DNA from: Nomia melanderi
Lineage: Eukaryota; Arthropoda; Insecta; Hymenoptera; Halictidae
Reading direction: 5' to 3'
DNA length: 64,000 nucleotides
NCBI RefSeq assembly: GCF_051020985.1
Contig: NW_027475173.1
Coordinates: 124,001-188,000, forward strand
Shown here: piece by piece, positions 1-12,860 of the stretch
How the letters are laid out: each line of letters begins with the position of its first letter
How positions within the stretch are numbered: position 1 is the stretch's first letter
Made by a program: the position numbers and the translations under genes
Notes under the pieces: generated by a model
Databases searched by the model: none
Told to the model about the DNA's origin: nothing
The model's input: only the letters and a program-made list of their open reading frames with translations

Positions 1-3000
1 GTCCCGCCCCATGAGACGGTAGTTATCTCGGCCCCTGCTGGTCCGAGGTCGTTCCCGCCGCACAGATTCATGTGCCAGAGCCTCCTGCAGACAATGCAAT
101 TTGATTTATTTCGCTATATCTAATAGCACCTGAGATATCACCAGATATATATCGCATTTTTCCCTGACCCTGACAGTCCGGCCCCATGAGACGGTGATTT
201 TCTCGGCCCCTGGTGGTCCGAGGTCGTGCCCGCTGCACAGATTCATGCGCCAGGGCCTCCTGCAGACAATGCACATGGGTTTATTGCGCTATCTCTAATA
301 GCACCCGAGATATCATTAGATAAATATTGGATTTTTCCATGACCCTGAGTGTCCGACCCCATGAGACGGTGGTTTGCTCGGCCCCTGGTGGTCCGAGGTC
401 GTGCCCGCTGCACAGATTCATGCGCCAGGGCCTCCTACAGACAATGCACTTTGATTTATTGCGCTATCTGTAATAGCACCCAAGATATCACCATATATAT
501 ATTGGATTTTTCCCTGACCCTGAGTGTCCGGCCCCATGAGACGGTGATTTTCTCGGCCCCTGTGGTCCGAGGTCGATCCCGCTGCACAGATTCATGCGCC
601 AGGGCCTCCTACAGACAATGCACTTTGATTTATTGCGCTATCTGTAATAGCACCCGAGATATCACCAGATTTATATTGGATGTTTCCCTGACCCTGAGTG
701 TCCGACCCCATGAGACTGTGGTTTTCTCGGCCCCTGGTGGTCCGAGGTCGTTCCCGCTGTACAGATTCATGCGCCAGGGCCTCCTGCAGACAATGCACTT
801 TGATTTATTTCGCTATCCCTAATAGCACCCGAGATATCACCAGATATATATTGGATTTTTCCCTGACCCTGAGTGCCCGACCCCATGAGACGGTGGTTTT
901 CTCGGCCCCTGGTGGTCCTAGGTCGATCCCGCTGCACAGATTCACGCTCCAGGGCCTCCAACAGACAATGCACTTTGATTCATGCGCTATCTGTAATAGC
1001 ACCCGAGATATCACCAGATATATGCTAGATTTTTACATGACCTTGGGCGACGGATTCCGAATATCTGTAATTTTCTCGGCGCCTGGTGGTCCGAGGTCGT
1101 TCCTGCTGCACCAATTCATTCGCCAGGGCCTCCTACAGACAATGCACTTTGATTTATTGCGCTATCTCTAATAGCACCCGAGATATCACCAGATATATAT
1201 CGGATTTTTCCCTAACCCTGACAGTCCGGCCCCATGAGACGGTGATTTTCTCGGCCCCTGGTGGTCCGAGGTCGATCCCGCTGCACAGATTCATGCGCCA
1301 TGGCCTCCTACAGACAATCCACTCTGATTTATTGCGCTATCTGTAATAGCACCCGAGATATCACCAGATATATGTTGGATTTTTCCCTGACCCTGAGTGT
1401 CCGACTCCATGAGACGGTGGTTTTCTCGGCCACTGGAGGTCCGAGGTCGTTCCCGCTGCACAGATTCATGCGCTAGGGCCTCCAGCAGACAATGCAATTG
1501 ATTTATTGCGCTATCTCTAATAGCACCCGAGATATCACCAGATATATATTGGATTTCTCCCTGCCCCTGACAGTCCGGCCCTATGCGACGGTGATTTTCT
1601 CGACCCCTGGTGGTCCGAGGTCGTTCCCGCTGCACCGAATCATGCGCCAGGGCTTCCTGGAGACAATGCACTTTGATTTATCGCGCTATCTGTAATAGCA
1701 CCCGAGATATCACCAGATATATGCTGGTTTTTTGCATGACCTTGGGTGACGGATTCCGAATATCTGTAGTATTCTCGGCCCCTGGTGGTCCGAGGTCGTT
1801 TCCGCTGCACAGAATCATGAGCCAGGGCCTCCTGCAGACAATGCACTTTGATTTATTTCGCTATCCCTAATAGCACCCGAGATATCACCAGATATATATT
1901 GGATTTTTCCCTGACCCTGAGTGCCCGACCCCATGAGACGGCGATTTTCTCGGCCCCTGGTGGTCCGAGGCCGATCCCGCTGCACAGATTCATGCGCCAG
2001 GGCCTCCTACAGACAATGCACTTTGATTTATTGCGCTATCTGTAATACACCCGAGATATCACCAGAAATATATTGGATTTTTCCCTGGCCCTGACAGTCC
2101 GGCCCCATGAGACGGTGATTTTCTCGGCCCCTGGTGGTCCGAGGTCGATCCCGCTGCACAGATTCATGCGCCAGGGTCTCCTACAGACAATGCACTTTGA
2201 TTTATTGCGCTATCTGTAATAGCACCCGAGATATCACAAGATATATATTGGATTTTTACATGACCCTGACAGTCCCGCCCCATGAGACGGTAGTTATCTC
2301 GGCCCCTGCTGGTCCGAGGTCGTTCCCGCTGCACAGATTCATGTGCCATGGCCTCCTGCAGACAATGCAATTTGATTTATTTCGCTATATCTAATAGCAC
2401 CTGAGATATCACCAGATATATATCGGATTTTTCCCTTATCCTGACAGTCCGGCCCCATGAGACGGTGATTTTCTCGGCCCCTGGTGGTCCGAGGTCGATC
2501 CCGCTGCACAGATTCATGCACCAGAGCCTCCTACAGATAGTGCACATTGATTTATTGCGCTATCTGTAATAGCACCCGAGATATCACCATATATATATTG
2601 CATTTTTCCCTGACCCTGAGTCTCCGACCACATGAGACGCTGGTTTTCTCGGCCCCTGCTGGTCCGAGGTCGTTCCCGCTGCACAGATTCATGCGCCAGG
2701 GTCTCCTACAGACAATGCACTTTGATTTATTGCGCTATCTGTAATAGCACCCGAGATATCACCAGATGTACATTGGATTTTTCCCTGCCCCTGAGTGTCC
2801 GGCACCATGAGTCTGTAGTATTCTCGGCCCCTGGTGGTCCGAGGTCGTTTCCGCTGCACAGATTCATGCGCTAGGGCCTCCTGCAGACAATGCACTTTGA
2901 TTTATTGCGCTATCAGTAATAGCACCCGAGATATCACCAGATATATATTTCATTTTTCCCTGACCCTGACAGTCCGGCCTCATGAGACGGTGATTTTCTC

Positions 3001-3503
3001 GGCCCCTGGTGGTCCGAGGTCGATCCCGCTGCACAGATTCATGCGCCAGGGCCTCCTACAGACAATGCACTTTGATTTATTGCGCTGTCTGTAATAGCAC
3101 CCGAGATATCACCAGATATATATTGTATTTTTCCCTGACCCTGAGTGTCCGGCCCCATGAGACGGTAGTTTTCTCGGCCCCTGGTAGTCCGAGGTCGTTC
3201 CCGCTGCACAGATTCATGCGCCAGGGCCTCCTACAGACAATGCACTTTGATTTATTGCGCTATCTGTAATAGCACCCGAGATATCACCAGATATTTATTG
3301 GATTTTGCCCTGGCCCTGACAGTCCGGCCCCATGAGACGGTGATATTCTCGGCCCCTGGTGGTCCGAGGTCGATCCCGCTGCACAGATTCATGCGCCAGG
3401 GCCTCCTACAGACAATGCACTTTGATTTGTTGCGCTATCCCTAATAGCACCCGAGATATCACCAGATATATATTGGATTTTTCCCTGGCCCTGACAGTCC
3501 GGC

Positions 3504-5076
3504 CCCATGAGACGGTGATTTTCTCGGCCCCTGGTGGTCCGAGGTCGATCCCGCTGCACAGATTCATGCGCCAGGGCCTCCTGCAGACAATGCTTTTTGA
3601 TTTATTGCGCTATCTGTAATATCACCCGAGATATCACCAGATTTGTAGTGGATTTTTCCCGGACCCAGAGTGTCCGACCCCATGAGACGGTGATTCGCTC
3701 GGCCCCTGGTGGTCCTAGGTCGATCCCGCTGCACAGATTCATGCGCCAGTGCCTCCTACAGACAATGCACTTTGATTTATTGCGCTATGTGTAATAGCAC
3801 CCGAGATATCACCAGATATATATTGGATTTTCCCCTGACCCTGAGAGTCCGGCCCCATGAGACGGTAGTTTTCTCGGCCCCTGGTGGTCCGTGGTCGTTC
3901 CCGCTGCACAGATTCATGCGCCAGGTCCTCCTACAGACAATGCACTTTGGTTTATTGCGCTATCTCTAATAGCACCCGAGATATCACCAGATTTATATTG
4001 GATTTTTCCCTGACCCTCAGTGTCCGACCACATGAGACTGGTTTTCTCGGCCCCTGGTGGTCCGAGGTCGATCCCGCTGCACAGATTCATGCGCCAGGGT
4101 CTCCTGCAGATAATTCGCTTTGATTTATTGCGCTATCTGTAATAGCACCCGAGATATCACCAGATATATATTGGATTTTCCCCTGACCATGAGAGTCCGG
4201 CCCCATGAGACGGTAGTTTTCTCGGCCCCTGGTGGTCCGAGGTCGCTCCCGCTGCACAGATTCATGCGCCAGGTCCTCCTACAGACAATGCACTTTGGTT
4301 TATTGCGCTATCTCTAATAGCACCCGAGATATCACCAGATGTATGCTGGATTTTTACATGACCCTGACAGTACCGCCCCATGAGACGGTGATTTTCTCGG
4401 CCCCTGGTGGTCCGAGGTCGATCCCGCTGCACAGATTCATGCGCCAGGTTCTCCTGCAGATAATTAGCTTTGATTTATTGCGCTATCTGTAATAGCACTC
4501 GAGATATCACCAGATATATATAGGATTTTTACATGACCCTGACAGTCCCGCCCCATGAGACGGTAGTTATCTCGGCCCCTGCTGGTCCGAGGTCGTTCCC
4601 GCCGCACAGATTCATGTGCCAGAGCCTCCTGCAGACAATGCAATTTGATTTATTTCGCTATATCTAATAGCACCTGAGATATCACCAGATATATATCGCA
4701 TTTTTCCCTGACCCTGACAGTCCGGCCCCATGAGACGGTGATTTTCTCGGCCCCTGGTGGTCCGAGGTCGTGCCCGCTGCACAGATTCATGCGCCAGGGC
4801 CTCCTGCAGACAATGCACATGGGTTTATTGCGCTATCTCTAATAGCACCCGAGATATCATTAGATAAATATTGGATTTTTCCATGACCCTGAGTGTCCGA
4901 CCCCATGAGACGGTGGTTTTCTCGGCCCCTGGTGGTCCGAGGTCGCTCCCGCTGCACAGATTCATGCGCCAGGTCCTCCTACAGACAATGCACTTTGGTT
5001 TATTGCGCTATCTCTAATAGCACCCGAGATATCACCAGATGTATGCTGGATTTTTACATGACCCTGACAGTACCGC
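3504..5076 (+). repeat. Nested 9-monomer duplication, copy 1 (1,573 bp)
   Basis: Positions 3,504-4,947 recur at 5,077-6,520 with an offset of 1,573 bp (9 x 175 less the 2 bp missing in the 173-bp unit at 3,974). The repeated part carries easily followed markers: GCTTTTTGATTTATTG (3,590), a GTAGTGG unit (3,647), and the 173-bp ACTGGTTTTCTCGG unit. The segment 4,948-5,076 has no counterpart after 6,520; instead it repeats the monomer at 4,240-4,375, so the junction was rebuilt from a neighbouring unit. Confidence 0.85.
3974..4146 (+). repeat. 173-bp marker monomer with a 2-bp deletion (ACTGGTTTTCTCGG)
   Basis: The usual GAGACGGTGGTTTTC is shortened to GAGACTGGTTTTC, preceded by CTCAGTGTCCGACCACATG. 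The distance to the next phase word is 173 bp. The same combination recurs near 5,606, 20,117, 23,615, 34,287, 36,560 and 39,698, always in left-type surroundings, so it is a single ancestral event carried along by later duplications rather than seven separate deletions. Confidence 0.85.
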
Positions 5077-6520
5077 CCCATGAGACGGTGATTTTCTCGG
5101 CCCCTGGTGGTCCGAGGTCGATCCCGCTGCACAGATTCATGCGCCAGGGCCTCCTGCAGACAATGCTTTTTGATTTATTGCGCTATCTGTAATATCACCC
5201 GAGATATCACCAGATTTGTAGTGGATTTTTCCCGGACCCAGAGTGTCCGACCCCATGAGACGGTGATTCGCTCGGCCCCTGGTGGTCCTAGGTCGATCCC
5301 GCTGCACAGATTCATGCGCCAGTGCCTCCTACAGACAATGCACTTTGATTTATTGCGCTATGTGTAATAGCACCCGAGATATCACCAGATATATATTGGA
5401 TTTTCCCCTGACCCTGAGAGTCCGGCCCCATGAGACGGTAGTTTTCTCGGCCCCTGGTGGTCCGTGGTCGTTCCCGCTGCACAGATTCATGCGCCAGGTC
5501 CTCCTACAGACAATGCACTTTGGTTTATTGCGCTATCTCTAATAGCACCCGAGATATCACCAGATTTATATTGGATTTTTCCCTGACCCTCAGTGTCCGA
5601 CCACATGAGACTGGTTTTCTTGGCCCCTGGTGGTCCGAGGTCGATCCCGCTGCACAGATTCATGCGCCAGGGTCTCCTGCAGATAATTCGCTTTGATTTA
5701 TTGCGCTATCTGTAATAGCACCCGAGATATCACCAGATATATATTGGATTTTCCCCTGACCATGAGAGTCCGGCCCCATGAGACGGTAGTTTTCTCGGCC
5801 CCTGGTGGTCCGAGGTCGCTCCCGCTGCACAGATTCATGCGCCAGGTCCTCCTACAGACAATGCACTTTGGTTTATTGCGCTATCTCTAATAGCACCCGA
5901 GATATCACCAGATGTATGCTGGATTTTTACATGACCCTGACAGTACCGCCCCATGAGACGGTGATTTTCTCGGCCCCTGGTGGTCCGAGGTCGATCCCGC
6001 TGCACAGATTCATGCGCCAGGTTCTCCTGCAGATAATTAGCTTTGATTTATTGCGCTATCTGTAATAGCACTCGAGATATCACCAGATATATATAGGATT
6101 TTTACATGACCCTGACAGTCCCGCCCCATGAGACGGTAGTTATCTCGGCCCCTGCTGGTCCGAGGTCGTTCCCGCCGCACAGATTCATGTGCCAGAGCCT
6201 CCTGCAGACAATGCAATTTGATTTATTTCGCTATATCTAATAGCACCTGAGATATCACCAGATATATATCGCATTTTTCCCTGACCCTGACAGTCCGGCC
6301 CCATGAGACGGTGATTTTCTCGGCCCCTGGTGGTCCGAGGTCGTGCCCGCTGCACAGATTCATGCGCCAGGGCCTCCTGCAGACAATGCACATGGGTTTA
6401 TTGCGCTATCTCTAATAGCACCCGAGATATCATTAGATAAATATTGGATTTTTCCATGACCCTGAGTGTCCGACCCCATGAGACGGTGGTTTTCTCGGCC
6501 CCTGGTGGTCCGAGGTCGTG
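5077..6520 (+). repeat. Nested 9-monomer duplication, copy 2 (partial)
   Basis: Nearly identical to 3,504-4,947; one difference I saw is CTTGGCCCC near 5,620 against CTCGGCCCC in copy 1. It ends where GGTCGTGCCCGC replaces GGTCGCTCCCGC (about 6,516). From 6,118 onward it is also the start of 35-mer copy B, so the two duplications overlap and the 9-mer is part of the larger unit. Confidence 0.83.
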
Positions 6521-9407
6521 CCCGCTGCACAGATTCATGCGCCAGGGCCTCCTACAGACAATGCACTTTGATTTATTGCGCTATCTGTAATAGCACCCAA
6601 GATATCACCATATATATATTGGATTTTTCCCTGACCCTGAGTGTCCGGCCCCATGAGACGGTGATTTTCTCGGCCCCTGTGGTCCGAGGTCGATCCCGCT
6701 GCACAGATTCATGCGCCAGGGCCTCCTACAGACAATGCACTTTGATTTATTGCGCTATCTGTAATAGCACCCGAGATATCACCAGATTTATATTGGATGT
6801 TTCCCTGACCCTGAGTGTCCGACCCCATGAGACTGTGGTTTTCTCGGCCCCTGGTGGTCCGAGGTCGTTCCCGCTGTACAGATTCATGCGCCAGGGCCTC
6901 CTGCAGACAATGCACTTTGATTTATTTCGCTATCCCTAATAGCACCCGAGATATCACCAGATATATATTGGATTTTTCCCTGACCCTGAGTGCCCGACCC
7001 CATGAGACGGTGGTTTTCTCGGCCCCTGGTGGTCCTAGGTCGATCCCGCTGCACAGATTCACGCTCCAGGGCCTCCTACAGACAATGCACTTTGATTCAT
7101 GCGCTATCTGTAATAGCACCCGAGATATCACCAGATATATGCTAGATTTTTCATGACCTTGGGCGACGGATTCCGAATATCTGTAATTTTCTCGGCGCCT
7201 GGTGGTCCGAGGTCGTTCCTGCTGCACCAATTCATTCGCCAGGGCCTCCTACAGACAATGCACTTTGATTTATTGCGCTATCTCTAATAGCACCCGAGAT
7301 ATCACCAGATATATATCGGATTTTTCCCTAACCCTGACAGTCCGGCCCCATGAGACGGTGATTTTCTCGGCCCCTGGTGGTCCGAGGTCGATCCCGCTGC
7401 ACAGATTCATGCGCCATGGCCTCCTACAGACAATCCACTCTGATTTATTGCGCTATCTGTAATAGCACCCGAGATATCACCAGATATATGTTGGATTTTT
7501 CCCTGACCCTGAGTGTCCGACTCCATGAGACGGTGGTTTTCTCGGCCACTGGTGGTCCGAGGTCGTTCCCGCTGCACAGATTCATGCGCTAGGGCCTCCA
7601 GCAGACAATGCAATTGATTTATTGCGCTATCTCTAATAGCACCCGAGATATCACCAGATATATATTGGATTTCTCCCTGCCCCTGACAGTCCGGCCCTAT
7701 GCGACGGTGATTTTCTCGACCCCTGGTGGTCCGAGGTCGTTCCCGCTGCACCGAATCATGCGCCAGGGCTTCCTGGAGACAATGCACTTTGATTTATCGC
7801 GCTATCTGTAATAGCACCCGAGATATCACCAGATATATGCTGGTTTTTTGCATGACCTTGGGTGACGGATTCCGAATATCTGTAGTTTTCTCGGCCCCTG
7901 GTGGTCCGAGGTCGTTTCCGCTGCACAGAATCATGAGCCAGGGCCTCCTGCAGACAATGCACTTTGATTTATTTCGCTATCCCTAATAGCACCCGAGATA
8001 TCACCAGATATATATTGGATTTTTCCCTGACCCTGAGTGCCCGACCCCATGAGACGGCGATTTTCTCGGCCCCTGGTGGTCCGAGGCCGACCCCGCTGCA
8101 CAGATTCATGCGCCAGGGCCTCCTACAGACAATGCACTTTGATTTATTGCGCTATCTGTAATACACCCGAGATATCACCAGAAATATATTGGATTTTTCC
8201 CTGGCCCTGACAGTCCGGCCCCATGAGACGGTGATTTTCTCGGCCCCTGGTGGTCCGAGGTCGATCCCGCTGCACAGATTCATGCGCCAGGGTCTCCTAC
8301 AGACAATGCACTTTGATTTATTGCGCTATCTGTAATAGCACCCGAGATATCACAAGATATATATTGGATTTTTACATGACCCTGACAGTCCCGCCCCATG
8401 AGACGGTAGTTATCTCGGCCCCTGCTGGTCCGAGGTCGTTCCCGCTGCACAGATTCATGTGCCATGGCCTCCTGCAGACAATGCAATTTGATTTATTGCG
8501 CTATCTGTAATAGCACCCGAGATATCACCAGATTTATATTGGATGTTTCCCTGACCCTGAGTGTCCGACCCCATGAGACTGTGGTTTTCTCGGCCCCTGG
8601 TGGTCCGAGGTCGTTCCCGCTGTACAGATTCATGCGCCAGGGCCTCCTGCAGACAATGCACTTTGATTTATTTCGCTATCCCTAATAGCACCCGAGATAT
8701 CACCAGATATATATTGGATTTTTCCCTGACCCTGAGTGCCCGACCCCATGAGACGGTGGTTTTCTCGGCCCCTGGTGGTCCTAGGTCGATCCCGCTGCAC
8801 AGATTCACGCTCCAGGGCCTCCTACAGACAATGCAATTTGATTTATTGCGCTATCTGTAATAGCACCCGAGATATCACCAGATGTACATTGGATTTTTCC
8901 CTGCCCCTGAGTGTCCGGCACCATGAGTCTGTAGTATTCTCGGCCCCTGGTGGTCCGAGGTCGTTTCCGCTGCACAGATTCATGCGCTAGGGCCTCCTGC
9001 AGACAATGCACTTTGATTTATTGCGCTATCTGTAATAGCACCCGAGATATCACCAGATATATATTTCATTTTTCCCTGACCCTGACAGTCCGGCCTCATG
9101 AGACGGTGATTTTCTCGGCCCCTGGTGGTCCGAGGTCGATCCCGCTGCACAGATTCATGCGCCAGGGCCTCCTACAGACAATGCACATTGATTTATTGCG
9201 CTGTCTGTAATAGCACCCGAGATATCACCAGATATATATTGTATTTTTCCCTGACCCTGAGTGTCCGGCCCCATGAGACGGTAGTTTTCTCGGCCCCTGG
9301 TAGTCCGAGGTCGTTCCCGCTGCACAGATTCATGCGCCAGGGCCTCCTACAGACAATGCACTTTGATTTATTGCGCTATCTGTAATAGCACCCGAGATAT
9401 CACCAGA
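6118..9407 (+). repeat. 35-monomer higher-order unit, copy B (truncated)
   Basis: This follows copy A unit for unit until about 9,407, where GATATATATTGG replaces the GATATTTATTGG of copy A (3,291) and the match stops. Only about 3.3 kb of the 6.1-kb unit is therefore present. Apart from one two-monomer replacement (8,491-8,836, listed separately), I noticed fewer than a dozen single-base differences and one deleted base (TTTTTACATG became TTTTTCATG near 7,150). The abrupt end suggests that the right part of the second copy was removed or overwritten by middle-type monomers. Confidence 0.83.
8491..8836 (+). repeat. Two-monomer replacement tract inside 35-mer copy B
   Basis: Where copy A has 2,375-2,720 (units with CACCTGAGATATC and a CAGATAGTGCACATTG end), copy B has two other units that match its own positions about 6,745-7,090, 1,746 bp upstream. 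The diagnostic words TTATATTGGATGTTTCCC, GCTGTACAGATTC and TTCACGCTCCAGG appear at both places. Flanking offsets to copy A are 6,116 on both sides, so the swap changed no length. This is the signature expected of gene conversion or a double crossover. Confidence 0.8.
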
Positions 9408-10790
9408 TATATATTGGATTTTTCCCTGTCCCTGAGTGTCCGACCCCATGAGACGGTGGTTTTCTCGGTCCCTCGTGGTCCGAGGTCGATCCCGCTGAAC
9501 AGATTCATGCGCCAGGGCTTCCTGCAGACAATTCACTTTGATTTATTGCGCTATCTGTAATAGCACCCGAGATATCACCAGATATATATTGGATTTTTTC
9601 CTGACCCTGAGTGTCCGACCCCATGAGGCGGTGGTTTTCTCGGCCCCTGGTGGTCCGAGGTCATTACCGCTGCACAGATTCATGCGCCAGGGCCTCCCGC
9701 AGACAAAGCACTTTGGTTTATTGCGCTATCCGTAATAGCACCCGAGATATCACCAGATATATGCTGGATTTTTACATGACCTTGTGTGGCGGATTCCGAA
9801 TATCTGTAATTTTCTCGGCCCCTGGTAGTCCGAAGTCGTTCCCTCTGCACAGATTCATACGCCAGTGCCTCCTACAGACAATGCACTTTGATTTATTGCG
9901 CTATCTCTAATAGCACCCGAGATATCACCAGATATATAATGGATTTTTCCCCGACCCTCACAGTCCGGCCCCATGAGACGGTGATTATCTCGACCCCTGG
10001 TTTTCCGAGGTCGACCCCGCTGGACAGATTCAAGCGCTACGGCCTGCTGCAGACAATGGAGTTTGATTTATTGCGCTATCTCTAATAGCATCCGAGATAT
10101 CACCAGATGTATATTGGATTTTTCCCTGACCCTGACTGTCCGGCCTCATCAGACGGTGGTTTGCTCGGCCCCTGGTGGTCCGAGGTCGTTCCCGCTGCAT
10201 AGATTCATGCGCCAGGGCCTCCTGCAGACAATGCACTTTGGTTTATTGCGCTATCTCTAATAGCACCCGAGATATCACCAGATATATATTGGATTTTTTC
10301 CTGACCCTGAGTGTCCGGCCCCATGAGACGGTAGTTTTCTCGGCCCCTGGTGGTCCCAGGTTGTTCCCGCTGCACAGATTCATGCGCCTGGGCCTCCTGC
10401 AGACAATGCACTTTGGTTTATTACGCTATCTCTAATAGCACCCGAGATATCACCAGATATATATTGGATTTTTCCCTGACCCTGACAGTCCCGCCCTACG
10501 AGACGGTGATTTTCTCGGCCCCTGGTGGTCCGAGGTCGTTCCCGCTGCACAGATTCATGCGCCAGGGCCTCCAGCAGACAATGCACTTTGATTTATTTCG
10601 CTATCTCTAATAGCACCCGAGATATCACCAGATATATATTGGATTTTTTCCTAACCCTGAGTGTCCGGCCCCATGAGACGGTAGTTTTCTCGGCCCCTGG
10701 TGGTCCCACGTCGTTCCCGCTGCACAGATTCATGCGCCAGGGCCTCCTGCAGATAATTCACTTTGGTTTATTGCGCTATCTGTAATAGCA
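9408..10790 (+). repeat. Transitional monomers between left and middle type
   Basis: About eight units with no long local duplicate. They include one unit with the diverged block in a decayed form (CTTGTGTGGCGGATTCC, 9,781), a unit reading TTTTCCGAGGTCGACCCC (about 10,000-10,020) that recurs near 40,075 and 40,775, and units ending CAGACAATGCACTTTGGTTT. Positions 10,175-10,435 reappear at 20,138-20,398 and 23,636-23,896 inside the 20-mer, so this stretch preserves one of the sources of that unit. No gene or other element seen. Confidence 0.75.
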
Positions 10791-12183
10791 CCCGAGATAT
10801 CACCAGATATATATTGGATTTTTCACTGACCCTGAGTGTCCGGCCCCATGAGACGGTCGTGTTCTCGGCCCCTGGTTGTCCGAGGTCGTTCCCGCTGCAC
10901 AGATTGATGCGCCTGGGCCTCCTACAGACAATGCACTTTGATTTATTGCGCTATCTGTAATAGCACCCGAGATATCACCAGATATATATTGGATTTTTCA
11001 CTGACCCTGAGTGTCCGGCCCCATGTGACGGTCGTGTTCTCGGCCCCTGGTTGTCCGAGGTCGTTCCCGCTGCACAGATTGATGCGCCTGGGCCTCCTAC
11101 AGACAATGCACTTTGATTTATTGCGCTATCTGTAATAGCAGCCGAGATATCACCAGATATACATTGGATTTTTCACTGACCCTGAGTGTCCGGCCCCATG
11201 AGACGGTCGTTTTCTCGACCCCTGGTGGTCCGAGGTCGTTCCCGCTGCACACATTCATGCGCCAGGGCCTCCTACAGACAATGCACTTTGATTTATTGCG
11301 CTATCTGTAATAGCACCCGAGATATCACCAGATATATATTGGATTTTACCCTGACCCTGAGTGTCCGGCCCCATGAGACTGTGGTTTTTTCGGCCCCTGG
11401 TGGTCCGAGGTCGTTCCCGCTGCACAGATTCATGCGCCAGGGACTCCTACAGACATTGCACTTTGATTTATTGCGCTATCTGTAATAGCACCCGAGATAT
11501 CACCAGATATATATTGGATTTTTCACTGACCCTGAGTGTCCGGCCCCATGAGACTGTGGTTTTTTCGGCCCCTGGTGGTCCGAGGTTGTTCCCGCTGCAC
11601 AGATTCACGCGCCAGGGCCTCCTGCAGATAATTCACTTTGGTTTATTGCGCTATCTCTAATAGCACCCGAGATATCACCAGATATATTGGATTTTCCCCT
11701 GACCCTGAGTGTCCGGCCCCATGAGACTGTGGTTTTCTCGGCCCCTGATGGTCCGAGGTCGTTCCCGCTGCACAGATTTATGCGCCAGGGCCTCCTACAG
11801 ACAATGCACTTTGATTTATTGCGCTATCTGTAATAGCACCCGAGATATCACCAGATATATATTGGATTTTACCCTGACCCTGAGTGTCCGGCCCCATGAG
11901 ACGGTGGTTGTCTCAGCCCCTGGAGGTCCGAGGACGTTCCCGCTGCACAGATTCATGCGCCAGGGCCTCCTGCAGATAATTCACTTTGGTTTATTGCGCT
12001 ATCTGTAATAGCACCCGAGATATCACCAGATATATATTGTATTTTTCACTGACCCTGAGTGTCCGGCCCCATGTGACGGTCGTGTTCTCGGCCCCTGGTT
12101 GTCCGAGGTCGTTCCCGCTGCACAGATTGATGCGCCTGGGCCTCCTACAGACAATGCACTTTGATTTATTGCGCTATCTGTAA
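10791..12183 (+). repeat. Diverged first copy of the 6-monomer HOR
   Basis: It starts with two adjacent, nearly identical units (CGTGTTCTCGGCCCCTGG and TTGATGCGCCTGG) that differ mainly at CATGAGACGG against CATGTGACGG. From about 11,140 the order of unit types matches the later 6-mer: an AGCAGCCGAG unit, a TTTTTTCGG unit with GACATTGC, a TTCACTGACC unit, the 173-bp AGATATATTGG unit (about 11,680), a GTTGTCTCAGCCCC unit, then the CGTGTTCTC unit again. Offset to the next copy is 1,398 bp because extra monomers intervene. Confidence 0.75.
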
Positions 12184-12860
12184 TAGCACCCGAGATATCA
12201 CCAGATATATATTGGATTTTACCCTGACCATGAGTGTCCGGCCCCACGAGACTGTGGTTTTTTCGGCCCCTGGTGGTCCGAGGTCGTTCCCGCTGCACAG
12301 ACTCATGCGCCAGGGCCTCCAACAGACAATGCACTTTGATTTATTGCGCTATCTGTAATAGCACCCGAGATATCACCAGATATATATTGGATTTTACCCT
12401 GACCCTGAGTGTCCGGCCCCATGAGACTGTGGTTTTCTCGGCCCCTGGTGGTCCGAGGTCGTTCCCGCTGCACAGATTCATGGGCCAGGGCCTCCTACAG
12501 ACAATGCACTTTGATTTATTGCGCTATCTGTAATAGCACCCGAGATATCACCAGATATATATTGGATTTTACCCTGACCATGAGTGTCCGGCCCCATGAG
12601 ACTGCGGTTTTTTCGGCCCCTGGTAGTCCGAGGTCATTCCCGCTGCACAGATTCATGCGCCAGGGCCTCCTACAGACAATGCACTTTGATTTATTGCGCT
12701 ATCTGTAATAGCACCCGAGATATCACCGGATATATATTGGATTTTTCCCAGACCCTGAGTGTCCGGCCCCATGAGACTGTGGTTTTCTCGGCCCCTGGTG
12801 GTCCGAGGTCGTTCCCGCTGCACAGATTCATGCGCCAGGGCCTCCTACAGACAATGCAAT
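12184..12860 (+). repeat. Four monomers interrupting the 6-mer series
   Basis: These units (TTTTACCCTGACC, with or without CATGAG) are close relatives of 6-mer member three and stand between the first 6-mer copy and the regular series. One is the variant with CCACGAGACTGTGG and CCTCCAACAG that later reappears at 14,845, 16,941, 19,041 and 22,539; another carries CACCGGATATATATTGG (12,725), found again at 19,894 and 23,392. Confidence 0.72.

Larger units (their letters stand above)
1..6117 (+). repeat. 35-monomer higher-order unit, copy A (6,117 bp)
   Basis: Positions 1 to about 3,291 recur at 6,118 to about 9,407 with an offset of 6,117 bp, falling to 6,116 after one base is lost near 7,150. 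35 x 175 is 6,125, so the unit is a 35-mer with eight net deleted bases. Its true left end lies outside the window. Typical units carry GACAGTCCGG with GGTCGATCCCGC or CTGAGTGTCCGACC. It includes two units with the diverged block (near 1,049 and 1,748) and a nested 9-mer duplication from 3,504. Differences from copy B that I noticed include 374-375 (GC against TC in GGTTT-CTCGG), CCAACAG against CCTACAG near 957, and GTAGTATTC against GTAGTTTTC near 1,768. Confidence 0.85.

Noticed and set aside
68..274. A 68-codon open frame on the minus strand that recurs in dozens of units (for example 68-274, 592-798, 4,612-4,818)
   Set aside because: It recurs because the DNA recurs. It is longer than one monomer, overlaps its own neighbours, and indels or stops remove it in many units without any sign of selection.
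349..822. 157-codon open frame, with similar ones at 698-1,171, 6,466-6,939 and 37,591-38,064, and others of 144-153 codons at 38,503-38,937 and 40,747-41,208
   Set aside because: They consist only of satellite units. The extra length comes from 174-bp units, which keep the frame open across a monomer junction. They have no coding character of their own and no conserved start or domain.
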